Shown piece by piece: positions 41,901-49,843 of a stretch of 64,000 bases of DNA. The position numbers and the translations under genes were made by a program. Source of the stretch: Actinomadura parmotrematis (GTDB lineage: Bacteria > Actinomycetota > Actinomycetes > Streptosporangiales > Streptosporangiaceae); the NCBI RefSeq assembly GCF_019458805.1, contig NZ_JAIBOA010000002.1:310001-374000 (forward strand). The letters are read 5' to 3'. The notes under the pieces were generated by a model. That model was not told where the DNA came from and searched no databases. It saw only the letters and a list, made by a program, of their open reading frames with translations. Position 1 is the stretch's first letter. Each line of letters opens with the position of its first letter.

Positions 41901-42209
41901 GGTGGTGATGTCGAACGCCAGGATGTTGCCGCGCGCGACCTCCTGGGCGTCCCCGGCGCTCGTGCCCGGCGGGCGCGCCCGGGTGAAGTTGCCGGTCGCG
42001 TAGACGGTCGTGCCGACCGTCGCCATGGACCAGACGACGCCGTTCACCTGCCAGGTCGGCAGCGGGTCGGCGGTGACGGTGGCCGGCGTCCCGGCCGGCG
42101 GATCGGTGTCGGCGCCCGCGGGAGCGGCCGTCACGGCCACGGTTCCGAACATCAACGTTGCGATCGCTGAGATGACCGCGGCGACGCTGCGCCTGCGGGG
42201 GCTGAGCAT
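38982..42209 (-). CDS. large secreted propeller-Fn3-LamG-PKD protein
   Basis: The 1075-residue product has a signal peptide (residues 1-33, ending AGA). Residues ~40-450 form a propeller closely matching the 37174-38814 gene product, followed by an Fn3-like region (~450-545). A LamG/concanavalin-like domain lies at ~560-770 (FSVEAWVKTTTLTGGK, WHHVVGTQDG, SIDEAAVYPKALTAAQV), a PKD domain at ~775-860 (FDASASADSDGTIASYAWDFGDG), and a second jelly-roll-like domain at ~870-1075. Such modules bind carbohydrate. No sortase signal or membrane anchor is seen, so it is probably released or held by the polymer. Confidence 0.85.
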   Translation of the reverse strand: MLSPRRRSVAAVISAIATLMFGTVAVTAAPAGADTDPPAGTPATVTADPLPTWQVNGVVWSMATVGTTVYATGNFTRARPPGTSAGDAQEVARGNILAFDITTGNLITSFDHTLNGQGLRIVASPDGSRVYVGGEFTAVDGQARSRLAAFDTATGALVSSFAPTVSAKVRGIAATNDTVYFGGNFFNVNGKSRTRLAAVKASDGTNVDTWKPTADDDEVMALAMAPGNQRVLIGGKFQTLNGAAQVGIGAVDATTGASAPWSSRPVPTRLDPKSATSYVTDLYVSGDTVFGAADGEGWHWYDGRFAAKADTGDLVWLDNCYGATYGIFAQGQSVYSVSHAHDCSSVGAFPETSPTTWHRALAETSYATGTDKSSPGSNGNYSGQPVPTQLHWYPTLGIGSFTGQYQAAWAVTGNSDYIALGGEFPTVNGKAQQGLVRYAAKDKAPAKVGPTGVGTPTATPVAGRVRVAWQTGWDMDNNELTYEVLRDGGTTPVGTVTKRSTFWNQPNAVFFDDAPGTHTYTIRAKDPAGNTATGAASNAAAPGAGSVSPYVTEIDADGADSLWRLGETAGPVYDQAGGNDLALGSGVTRGQAGAISGDADGAVAFNGTSDGTSASGAATTPADFSVEAWVKTTTLTGGKIIGYGNATSGTSGNYDRHLYMTNDGRIEFGVYPGTTKTVRSAPGLNDGTWHHVVGTQDGTAGIKLYVDGALVGSDASAVSAQSYAGYWRVGGDNLNGWPDQPWSSFLNGSIDEAAVYPKALTAAQVAHHYGVGNGTIRPNEAPTAAFTGSCTGLTCTFDASASADSDGTIASYAWDFGDGQTGTGATVAHTYAAGGDRSVKLTVTDNSGATADATRTATPTTPVLATDGFGRTLASGWGTADTGGAWTALGTAGALSTDGAAGLIKMAAPTNGPGAYLGGVSATGTDLTAKLSVDKDGTGNGVYAWAVGRRVGGAGDYRARLRFLPNGRLALQISRTDAASAETAIGAEQTLSGVTYTPGSPVSLRVRVTGTSPTTIRAKAWTGAEPAAWQVTGTDATAGLQVAGNVGVRSYLAGSATNAPVVLAVDDVTVVKADG

Positions 42210-42414
42210 GTGCGATTCCCCTGTCTCGAACCCGGTGTGCCCCGGAACTCACCGAGAGTAAAGCGACATTAGCGGATGGAATGGTGCATGTTGAAGGGCG
42301 GGCGGGGTGGGGATTCGCGGTGCTAACGGGGGCTATTGACGCCGTCGCCCTGTTTCTGGCAGGGAGCGCCCCTACACTGGCCCCCGATCGCCATGACCGA
42401 GGGGGAGGATCCGC

Positions 42415-43002
42415 ATGCTGCACCGGGGACCGCACCAGCCCAGGCACCTCGCCGCGACCGGGGCCGTGCTGGCCCTCGCGCTGGCGCTGGCGGGCTGCGG
42501 CGGGGGCGACGAGAAGGACGCGGCGAAGCAGGGGCCGCCGCCGCCCGCCTCGACGCCGCAGCCGGAGTCGGAGGCCACCGCGGCGCCCGGCGCGATGGCG
42601 CTGAACTCCTCCACCGGCCTGCGCAAGCCGGTGGTGTACGCCGACAAGATCACCGTGGCGATCACCGGCATCCGGTACGTGCGGAACAAGGGCAAGGGAC
42701 CCGGCGAGGTGACCGGCCAGCAGCTCACCCTCTTCACGCTGCGCTTCACCAACGGGTCGGCCGCCCCGCTCGACCTGAACAAGGTGCAGGTCGTGGCCCA
42801 GTACGGGCCGCGCAAGACGCACGCCAACCCCTCGTCCTACGCCGACATCAACGACTTCTACGGCACCGTCGCCCCGGGGGCGGCCAAGTCGGCCGCCTAC
42901 GCGTTCGCGCTGCCGGCGACCGGCTACAAGGCGGTCACGCTGGCCGTGAAGTTCGACGCCACGCACAAGACGGCGGTCTTCGCCGGCTCCCTGCGCCGCT
43001 GA
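42415..43002 (+). CDS. putative lipoprotein with DUF4352-like domain
   Basis: The 195-residue protein has a lipoprotein signal (VLALALALAGC, Cys at about residue 28), then a low-complexity Pro/Ala/Glu linker. A C-terminal ~120-residue beta-sandwich-like domain follows (VVYADKITVAITGIRYVRN, LTLFTLRFTNGSAAPLDLNKVQV), resembling DUF4352/TRF-like immunoglobulin folds. It would sit on the outer membrane face. The ATG has an ideal GGGGGAGG ribosome site. Function is unknown; position in the glycan locus suggests a surface role. Confidence 0.75.
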   Translation: MLHRGPHQPRHLAATGAVLALALALAGCGGGDEKDAAKQGPPPPASTPQPESEATAAPGAMALNSSTGLRKPVVYADKITVAITGIRYVRNKGKGPGEVTGQQLTLFTLRFTNGSAAPLDLNKVQVVAQYGPRKTHANPSSYADINDFYGTVAPGAAKSAAYAFALPATGYKAVTLAVKFDATHKTAVFAGSLRR

Positions 43003-43131
43003 CGCCCCGCCCGGCGGGACGCCCGGCCGGCCGCCCGGCACCGGCCACGCCGGCCGCGCGTCCCGTATGTCGCACGCGATGCTTTCGGGGTACTTTCAGA
43101 ACCCACGTTCCTCGGGGTAAGCGGGTCAGTC

Positions 43132-44928
43132 ATGCCACACCTGCCGCGCCGGGCGCGGACGTTCCGTGCCCTGGCCCTGCCCGTGGCGGTCGCCGGCGCC
43201 GCCCTCGCCGTCTGGCTGCACCCGCTCGGGGGCGGCTCCGAACCGCCCCACACGGCCGCGCCCGTCGCGCAGTCGGGCCGCCAGGTGGCCACTTCCGGCC
43301 CCTCCGCCGCACCCGCCGCGCCCGCCGCGCCCGGACCCGAAGCGCTGCGGGCCGAGCCCGCCGGCTCGGTCCCGGTGGGCTCGGCCGCCTACCCCGTGCC
43401 GGACGGCGCGATCATGGTGGCGCCGGACGGCGACGACGGGGCGGCCGGCACCCCCGACCGCCCGCTCCGGACCGTCGCGGCCGCCGTCGCCAAGGCGGGC
43501 CGCAGCGGGACGGTCGTGGTGCGGGGCGGCGTCTACCACGAGTCGGTGACGATCCCGGACGGCAGCCGCGTCGACGTCCGCGCCTACCCGCACGAGGCGG
43601 TGTGGCTCGACGGCTCCTCCCCCGTCACCTCCTGGCGCGCCGAGGACGGCGCCTGGGTCTCCGACGGCTGGACCGCCCGCTTCGACGCGAGCCCCACCTA
43701 CACCAAGGGCGCGCAGCCGAGCGGGGACGCCGCGTTCCAGTTCGTGTCGCCCGACCATCCGATGGCCGCCCACCCCGACCAGCTCTGGGTGGACGGGGCC
43801 GCGCAGGTCCAGGTCGGGTCGCGCGGCGAGGTCCGCGGCGGGACGTTCTACGTGGACGAGGGCGCGCGCCGGCTGTACATGGGCAGCGACCCGCGCGGCC
43901 ACGACGTGCGCGGCGCCACGCTGAGCGAGGCGGTCACCGTGCGCGGCGCCGGGTCGGCGCTCCGCGGCCTCGGGGTGCGCCGCTACGCCACCTCGCTGCC
44001 GCAGATGGGCACGGTGAAGCTGGCCGCGCCGGACGTCACGGTGGAGAACGTGGTCGTCGAGGGCTCGGCCACCACGGGCGTCAGCGCGCTCTCCTCCGGC
44101 GCCCGCCTGCACCGGGTGACGTCCTCGCGCAACGGCCTGCTCGGCGTGCACGCCAACCAGGCCGACGGGCTGCGGCTGCAGGGCGTGCGGACGGACGGCA
44201 ACAACACCGAGCACTTCAAGTACGCACCGGTCTCGGGCGGGGTGAAGGTCACCCGCTCGCGCGACGTGTCGATCGTGGACAGCGTGGCCGCCGGCAACCT
44301 CGGCAAGGGGTTCTGGCTCGACGAGTCGGTCTACGACGGCGTGCTGCTGCGCGACCGGGCCGTCGGCAACGCCGACCACGGCGCCGTCCTGGAGCTCGGC
44401 GCGAAGGCCGTCGTGGCGGGCTCGGTGCTGCGCGACAACGGCGGCGCCGGCCTGAAGGTCAACGACACCTCGGACGTGCGGATCCGGAACAACACGCTGG
44501 CGGGCAACCTGCGCGGGCTGTGGCTGGTGCAGGACGCGCGGCGGCGCGGCGACCCGGGCGCCGACCCGCGGCATCCGGACGATCCGGCGATGACCTGGCG
44601 GATCGAGGACGTCGCCGTCGCCGCCAACGTCTTCGGCGCGGGCCGCGCGGGGGCGGCGTGCCTGCTCTGCGTCGAGGACGCGACCGGCGCGCACTCCGCC
44701 GCCGAGCTGCGGATCACCGCGGCCGGCGACCGGTTCGCCGGCGGCGGCCCCTACCCGCTGGTCGTCTGGCCCGGGGTCCGCGGCGCCAGGACCGCCTACG
44801 ACGACCTGGACCGGTTCCGCCGCGACACCGGCCAGGAGGACCCCGGCGCGCCGCCGCTGCCCGCCGACCTCGCCGCCCTCGCGGGCCGTCCCGCCGGCGA
44901 CCGCCACGTCGGCGCCTGGCCCTCCTGA
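43132..44928 (+). CDS. secreted right-handed parallel beta-helix protein
   Basis: The 598-residue protein has an N-terminal hydrophobic segment (about residues 11-28), an Ala/Pro linker, then a DUF1565/pectate-lyase-like opening (IMVAPDGDDGAAGTPDRPLRTV) and regularly spaced beta-helix coils. Examples are SVAAGNLGKGFWLDES, NADHGAVLELGAKAVV, DNGGAGLKVNDTSDVRI and NNTLAGNLRGLWLV. The fold is that of polysaccharide lyases, epimerases and glycan-binding proteins. Catalytic residues cannot be assigned. In this locus it may trim or modify the surface polymer. Confidence 0.82.
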   Translation: MPHLPRRARTFRALALPVAVAGAALAVWLHPLGGGSEPPHTAAPVAQSGRQVATSGPSAAPAAPAAPGPEALRAEPAGSVPVGSAAYPVPDGAIMVAPDGDDGAAGTPDRPLRTVAAAVAKAGRSGTVVVRGGVYHESVTIPDGSRVDVRAYPHEAVWLDGSSPVTSWRAEDGAWVSDGWTARFDASPTYTKGAQPSGDAAFQFVSPDHPMAAHPDQLWVDGAAQVQVGSRGEVRGGTFYVDEGARRLYMGSDPRGHDVRGATLSEAVTVRGAGSALRGLGVRRYATSLPQMGTVKLAAPDVTVENVVVEGSATTGVSALSSGARLHRVTSSRNGLLGVHANQADGLRLQGVRTDGNNTEHFKYAPVSGGVKVTRSRDVSIVDSVAAGNLGKGFWLDESVYDGVLLRDRAVGNADHGAVLELGAKAVVAGSVLRDNGGAGLKVNDTSDVRIRNNTLAGNLRGLWLVQDARRRGDPGADPRHPDDPAMTWRIEDVAVAANVFGAGRAGAACLLCVEDATGAHSAAELRITAAGDRFAGGGPYPLVVWPGVRGARTAYDDLDRFRRDTGQEDPGAPPLPADLAALAGRPAGDRHVGAWPS

Positions 44929-45006
44929 CCCCCCGGGCGGCCCGGCCGCGGCGGAGCGGGGCGCCCGTATCCTGAAGGCCGATCGTCCCCTGCCAGGAGC
45001 CCGTCC

Positions 45007-46368
45007 ATGCCCCTCCCCCGCCCGGTGCTGCTGCGGTCCCGGCGGCCCGCCGACCCGACCGCCGGGTGGTGGGCGTACGTGCTGCCGCTCGCCCTCATGC
45101 TGGCCAGCGACTACAAGCTGCGGAGCCGCGACGTCGACCAGGCGGTGGGCGGCAGCGCCGACCTCACCGTGCTGCTGGAGATCGCCGTCTACGGGGCGGC
45201 CGCGCTGTACCTGGTCCGCCGGTTCGGGCTGCGCCCGCCCCGCCGCAAGATCACCGGGCTGCTGACGGCGGCCTGGGTCTGGGCGGGGTACGCGGCGCTG
45301 TCGGCGCTCTGGTCGCCGTTCAAGGCGCTCGGGCTGGTGCGCGGCACCCAGCTGCTGGTCACCATGCTGGTGGCGCACGCCGTCGCGACCCGGGCGACGC
45401 CGGCGGACCTGCGGCGCCTCGCGCACGCCTTCGTCGCGATCGTGCTGGCGTCGGTGGCGGTCGGGGTGGCGCACCCGTTCCCGCGCACCAAGCACACCGA
45501 GGCCCGGTTCAACTGGCTGTACGTGCACCCGGTGATCGGCGGCGTCTACCTCGGGATCGCGGTGCTGCTGGTCATCGGCTACCTGATCCGCTGGACGGCG
45601 CCCGCGCAGCGGCAGTGGCGCGTCCCGGTCTACCTCGGGGCGCTCGCGGTGCTCGCCGGCGCCCTGCTGGCCACCCAGACCCGCGGCGCGGCGCTCGGCG
45701 CCGTCGTCGGCGTGCTGGTGCTGCTCTGCACGGCCCGCGGCCCGAAGGGCCGGGTGGACGTCGCGGTGGTCGGCGCGGCGGTCGGGACGCTCGGCGCGCT
45801 GGCGTTCGCCGGGACGATCGTCGCGTTCGTGGCGCGCGGCGAGGACGCGCAGAAGCTGGCGTCGCTGAACTCGCGGACCGAGCTCTGGTCGCTGGCGCTG
45901 AAGGCCTACGCCGAGTCGCCGGTCTACGGTCGCGGGCTCGGCGCCTCGCGCGGCCTGTTCCTGGCGGACATCGGCCTCGGCGGCGGCCACAACGCGTTCA
46001 TCAACGCGCTGGTCGACCAGGGGGCGCTCGGGGTGGCGGCGTTCGGGGTGCTGCTGCTCACGCTGTCGATCGTGCTGCTGTTCCTGGTGCGGCACCGCAC
46101 GCTGCGCGCCGACGCCGGGATGCTGCTCGGCATCCTGGCGTTCTTCGTGACCGACGGCATCACCACCGAGGGCCTCGCCGCCCCCGCGAACGTGTCGGGC
46201 ATCTGGCTGTTCCTGCTGGTGGCCTGGACCGAGACGCTGCGCCGCCAGGGCGGCGACCCCCTGCCCGCCGACGCCGTCACCACCACCGGGGACGCCGGGG
46301 CGGAGCCGCCGCCGTCAGCCGCGCTGCCGCCGCCCGCGCAGGTAGGCGACCAGCCCCAGCACGCCTAG
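45007..46368 (+). CDS. O-antigen ligase / Wzy-type polymerase family protein
   Basis: This 453-residue membrane protein has about 10-12 hydrophobic segments and one large extracytoplasmic loop. The Wzy_C family region is recognisable: TQTRGAALGAVVGVL, then LNSRTELWSLALKAY with SPVYGRGLGASRG and GHNAFINALVDQGALG. Such proteins polymerise or ligate undecaprenyl-linked glycan units outside the membrane. The ATG is preceded by CCAGGAG. Its last 54 bases overlap the end of the convergent gene at 46315. Confidence 0.87.
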   Translation: MPLPRPVLLRSRRPADPTAGWWAYVLPLALMLASDYKLRSRDVDQAVGGSADLTVLLEIAVYGAAALYLVRRFGLRPPRRKITGLLTAAWVWAGYAALSALWSPFKALGLVRGTQLLVTMLVAHAVATRATPADLRRLAHAFVAIVLASVAVGVAHPFPRTKHTEARFNWLYVHPVIGGVYLGIAVLLVIGYLIRWTAPAQRQWRVPVYLGALAVLAGALLATQTRGAALGAVVGVLVLLCTARGPKGRVDVAVVGAAVGTLGALAFAGTIVAFVARGEDAQKLASLNSRTELWSLALKAYAESPVYGRGLGASRGLFLADIGLGGGHNAFINALVDQGALGVAAFGVLLLTLSIVLLFLVRHRTLRADAGMLLGILAFFVTDGITTEGLAAPANVSGIWLFLLVAWTETLRRQGGDPLPADAVTTTGDAGAEPPPSAALPPPAQVGDQPQHA

Positions 46369-47346
46369 CAGCAGCAGCCCGCAGAGCGCCCCGGTGCCGA
46401 GCAGGCCGCCGGGCAGCCCGCTCTCGGCCGGCAGCGGCTCGGTGTCGCCCGCCGTCCGCTCGGCGATCGGCTGGCTCGCGCCGGACTGCGGCCGCTCGGC
46501 GGGGGCGCCGGGCAGCGCCACGCTCCGCACCCGCGGCCGGGCGCCGCCGTCGGCGAGCAGCGCCCGGCGGCCGTCGGCGCTCAGCCCGAACCCGCTGCCC
46601 CACACCGCGGCCTGCCCGGGCACCCGCAGCACGTGGGTGACGCGGTCGCGGACGTCGCCGAGGATCCGGACGTCGGCGGAGGTGCGGAGCACCACCCGCC
46701 CGTCGCCGGTGAAGGCGCCGCCGAGGACGCCGAAGGTGAGCCGCCGGATCTTGGTCATCCGGTTGTCGAGGTTGCGGCCGAGCGCGGCGGGCAGGGCGTA
46801 GACGCCGGCCGCCGAGGAGCCGTGGGTGACGGCGTAGACGCGGCCCTCGGCGGGGTCGGCCATCAGGACGCCGCCGTTGTGGGCGCCGTCGGGGTAGCCG
46901 ACCCTGTAGGCGCGGGCCGCGACGGTGCCGGTGCCGAGCCGGGCGGGCTCGGGCGCGCGGTACAGGGTGAGGGCGTCCTTGGTGCCCTCCATGTCGCCGA
47001 ACACCAGGGTGCCCTTGCCGTCGGTGCCCTTGACGACGGCGAGGGCGCTGAGGCGCGCCGCGGCGGGCAGCGTGTAGGTGCCGGCGACGCGGCCGTCCTG
47101 GCCGAGCGCGTACAGCCGGTTGCGGCCGGTCTCGAACGTCCACCACACCTCGGGGTGGGTGACGCCGGGGGCGAGCGCGGCGGGGGCGCCCACCGCGGAC
47201 CGGAACACGGTCTTGGGGGACGCCTTGCCGACGGCGGCGGGCGCCGGCGTCGGGCTGGGGGCGCCGGCCGCCGCCGGCGCCGCGGCGGCGAGCACCAGCG
47301 CCGCGGCACCGCCGCCCGCCGTCAGCCGGTAGCGACAGATGGACAC
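46315..47346 (-). CDS. secreted propeller-like protein with C-terminal membrane anchor
   Basis: The 343-residue protein has a signal peptide (ALVLAAAAPAAAGA), then blade-like repeats (RNRLYALGQDGRVAGTYTL, GRVYAVTHGSSAAGVYAL, GFGLSADGRRALLADGG). A Pro/Glu/Ser linker follows, then one terminal membrane helix with a short basic tail (YLRGRRQRG). There is no LPxTG motif, so it is a membrane-tethered extracytoplasmic protein. No known family is firmly recognised. Its 3' end overlaps the ligase gene by 54 bases, and only 44 bases separate its start from divergent rmlC. Confidence 0.72.
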   Translation of the reverse strand: MSICRYRLTAGGGAAALVLAAAAPAAAGAPSPTPAPAAVGKASPKTVFRSAVGAPAALAPGVTHPEVWWTFETGRNRLYALGQDGRVAGTYTLPAAARLSALAVVKGTDGKGTLVFGDMEGTKDALTLYRAPEPARLGTGTVAARAYRVGYPDGAHNGGVLMADPAEGRVYAVTHGSSAAGVYALPAALGRNLDNRMTKIRRLTFGVLGGAFTGDGRVVLRTSADVRILGDVRDRVTHVLRVPGQAAVWGSGFGLSADGRRALLADGGARPRVRSVALPGAPAERPQSGASQPIAERTAGDTEPLPAESGLPGGLLGTGALCGLLLLGVLGLVAYLRGRRQRG

Positions 47347-47390
47347 GTCAGATCAGCCTCCTCGGCGAACCGTGTGGCATTCTTGCGCAT

Positions 47391-47996
47391 GTGGAACCAC
47401 TCGGCATCAACGGAGCCTTCCTGTTCACCCCGCGCGTGCACGGCGACGCCCGGGGCTCCTTCCACGAGTGGTTCAGGGCCGACGCGCTGCGCGCGGCGAC
47501 CGGGCACGGCCTCGGGCTCGCGCAGGCCAACGCCTCGGTGTCGGCACGGGGCGTGCTGCGCGGCGTGCACTACGCCGACGTGCCCCCCGGGCAGGCCAAG
47601 TACATCACCTGCGTGCGCGGCGCCCTGCTGGACGTCGTGGTGGACCTGCGGACGGGCTCGCCCACCTTCGGCCGCTGGGAGGCGGTCCGGCTGGACGAGG
47701 AGAACCGCCGCTGCCTCTCCATCGCCGAGGGCCTCGGCCACGCCTTCCTGTCGCTGGAGGACGGGACGACCGCGATGTACCTCTGCTCGACCGGCTACAA
47801 CCCGGCCGGCGAGCACGGCGTCCACCCGCTGGACCCCGACCTCGGCATCGCCTGGCCGCTCGACGTCCCGCCGGTCCTGTCGGACCGGGACGCGGCCGCG
47901 CCGACCCTCGCCGAGGCGCAGAAGGCCGGGGCGCTGCCCGACTACGAGCGCTGCCTGGACTTCTACGCCGAGCTCGACCGCGGCGGACGCCCCTGA
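47391..47996 (+). CDS. rmlC: dTDP-4-dehydrorhamnose 3,5-epimerase
   Basis: The 201-residue cupin epimerises dTDP-4-keto-6-deoxyglucose at C3 and C5, the third step to dTDP-L-rhamnose. Motifs: GAFLFTPRVHGDARGSFHEWFR, QANASVSARGVLRGVHYADVPPGQAKYITCVRGALLDVVVDLR in parts, with catalytic His in GVHY, and EGLGHAFLSLEDGT with YNPAGEHGVHPLDPDLGI. GTG 47391 is the family-consistent start. It faces the rmlA-rmlB-rmlD run convergently, with stops seven bases apart. Confidence 0.93.
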   Translation: MEPLGINGAFLFTPRVHGDARGSFHEWFRADALRAATGHGLGLAQANASVSARGVLRGVHYADVPPGQAKYITCVRGALLDVVVDLRTGSPTFGRWEAVRLDEENRRCLSIAEGLGHAFLSLEDGTTAMYLCSTGYNPAGEHGVHPLDPDLGIAWPLDVPPVLSDRDAAAPTLAEAQKAGALPDYERCLDFYAELDRGGRP

Positions 47997-48002
47997 CCTC
48001 CG

Positions 48003-48854
48003 CTACCGGTCCCATGCCGCCCGCAGCTCCGGCCAGGCCGCGTGCAGCGCCTCGCGCCAGTCGCGCGGCGGCTTCAGCCCGGTGCGGTCCCAGCCGCCGT
48101 GGCCGAGGACGCTGAACGCGGGCCGCGCCGCCGGGCGCGGGAACTCCGCGGAGGGGACCGGGCGGACGCGGCCGGGGTCCAGGCCGAGCAGCGCGAACAC
48201 CTCGCGGGCCAGGCCGTACCAGGTCGTCGAGCCGCCGCCGGTGCCGTGGTAGATCCCGGGCGGGGCGCCCGCCGCGACCAGGTCGATGATCTGGTCGGCG
48301 AGGTCGCGGGTCCAGGTCGGCTGGCCGGTCTGGTCGTCCACCACCCGGACGGTGCCGCGCCCGGCGGCGAGGCGCGCCATCGTCCGCACGAAGTTCGGGC
48401 CGTGCGCCCCGTACAGCCAGGCGGTCCGCACGATGTAGGCGCCGCCGGGGGCGCGCGCGGCGGCGGCCTCCCCGGCGAGCTTGGTGCGGCCGTAGGCGTT
48501 GACGGGCGCGGTGGCGGCGTCCTCGGCGTAGGGTTCGGCGGCGTCGCCGGGCAGGACGTAGTCGGTGGAGATCTGGACGAGCCGGGCGGGCGAGGCGGCG
48601 AGGGCCTCGACGGCGGTCCCGTTCACCGCGAGCGCCTCGGCCTCGTGCGCCTCGGCGTCGTCCACCGCCGTCCAGCCCGCGCAGTTGACGATCACCTCGG
48701 GCCGGTGGCGGTCCAGCGCGGCGCGGACGGCGGCGGCGTCCAGCAGGTCCAGTTCGGCGCGGGCGGGCGCGACGACGGGCAGCCCGCGCGCGCGCAGCCG
48801 GGCGGCCATGTCGGTGCCGAGCATGCCGCCGGCGCCGGTGACGAGCCAGGTCAT
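48003..48854 (-). CDS. rmlD: dTDP-4-dehydrorhamnose reductase
   Basis: The 283-residue short-chain reductase performs the last step to dTDP-L-rhamnose using NADPH. It shows the nucleotide-binding WLVTGAGGMLGTDMAARL, the VNCAGWTAVDDAEAHEAEA segment with NGTAVE, and the active-site pattern STDYVLPG with YGRTKLAGE (Tyr-x3-Lys). WLYGAHGPNFVRTM and DQTGQPTWTRDLA follow, as in RmlD. ATG 48854 overlaps the rmlB stop (ATGA), so both are translated together. Confidence 0.95.
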   Translation of the reverse strand: MTWLVTGAGGMLGTDMAARLRARGLPVVAPARAELDLLDAAAVRAALDRHRPEVIVNCAGWTAVDDAEAHEAEALAVNGTAVEALAASPARLVQISTDYVLPGDAAEPYAEDAATAPVNAYGRTKLAGEAAAARAPGGAYIVRTAWLYGAHGPNFVRTMARLAAGRGTVRVVDDQTGQPTWTRDLADQIIDLVAAGAPPGIYHGTGGGSTTWYGLAREVFALLGLDPGRVRPVPSAEFPRPAARPAFSVLGHGGWDRTGLKPPRDWREALHAAWPELRAAWDR

Positions 48855-49843
48855 GCGGGCGCCCCGGTGTCCTCGGTGCGCTTCTTCAGCGGCTCCCACC
48901 AGGCGCGGTTGGCGCGGTACCAGGCGACGGTGTCGGCGAGGCCGTCCTCGAACGCGATCCGCGGGGCGTAGCCGAGGGCGCGCAGCCTGGCGTCCGACAG
49001 CGAGTAGCGGCGGTCGTGGCCCTTGCGGTCGGCGACGCGCTCCACCCGGTCCCAGCCGGCGCCGGCGGCCTCCAGCAGCCGCGCGGTGAGCTCCAGGTTG
49101 GTGAGCTCGGCCGTCCCGGCGATGTGGTAGACCTCGCCGGGCTCGCCGCGCTCGGCGACGAGCTGGATGCCGCGGCAGTGGTCGGCGGCGTGGATCCAGT
49201 CGCGGACGTTGCCGCCGTCCCCGTACAGCGGGACGCGGCGGCCGTCCATGAGGTGGGTGGCGAACAGCGGGACGACCTTCTCGGGGAACTGGTACGGCCC
49301 GTAGTTGTTGCCGCAGCGGGTGATCGACACCGGCAGCCCGTGGGTCCGCGCGTACGCCTGCGCGATCATGTCGCCGCCGGCCTTGGCCGCCGAGTACGGG
49401 GAGTTCGGCGCGAGCGGGGCGCTCTCGTCCCAGGATCCGGCGTCGATGCTGCCGTAGACCTCGTCGGTGGAGACCTGCACGACGCGGGGGGTGCCGGCGT
49501 CCAGGCACGCCTGCATGAGCGCCTGCACGCCGAGCACGTTGGTGCGGACGAACTCGCCGGCGCTCGCGATCGAGCGGTCCACGTGCGACTCCGCCGCGAA
49601 GTTGATCACCACGTCGTGGCCGGGCACCACCTCGGCGAGCAGCGCCGCGTCGCAGACGTCGCCGCGGACGAACGTGAAGCCGCCCTCGGCGGGCTCCAGG
49701 TTGGCGAGGTTGCCGGCGTAGGTGAGCAGGTCGAGGACGGTGACGTCCGCGCCGGCGAACGCCGGGTAGGCGCCCGCGACGAGGTCGCGCACGTACTGCG
49801 AGCCGATGAAGCCGGCGCCGCCGGCGACGAGCACGCGGGTCAC
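48851..49843 (-). CDS. rmlB: dTDP-glucose 4,6-dehydratase
   Basis: The 330-residue extended short-chain dehydrogenase forms dTDP-4-keto-6-deoxyglucose. Visible are VLVAGGAGFIGSQYVRDL, INFAAESHVDRSI, VSTDEVYGSIDAG, the catalytic YSAAKAGGDM and RCGNNYGPYQFPEK, all diagnostic of RmlB. It overlaps rmlD downstream and rmlA upstream by four bases, giving the order rmlA-rmlB-rmlD in one coupled unit. Confidence 0.96.
   Translation of the reverse strand: MTRVLVAGGAGFIGSQYVRDLVAGAYPAFAGADVTVLDLLTYAGNLANLEPAEGGFTFVRGDVCDAALLAEVVPGHDVVINFAAESHVDRSIASAGEFVRTNVLGVQALMQACLDAGTPRVVQVSTDEVYGSIDAGSWDESAPLAPNSPYSAAKAGGDMIAQAYARTHGLPVSITRCGNNYGPYQFPEKVVPLFATHLMDGRRVPLYGDGGNVRDWIHAADHCRGIQLVAERGEPGEVYHIAGTAELTNLELTARLLEAAGAGWDRVERVADRKGHDRRYSLSDARLRALGYAPRIAFEDGLADTVAWYRANRAWWEPLKKRTEDTGAPA

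Noticed and set aside
38875..43041. A 1388-codon minus-strand open frame spanning three real genes
   Set aside because: It is an Arg/Gly/Asp-rich shadow of the propeller-LamG-PKD gene in another frame and also crosses a plus-strand lipoprotein gene with its own ribosome site and signal peptide.
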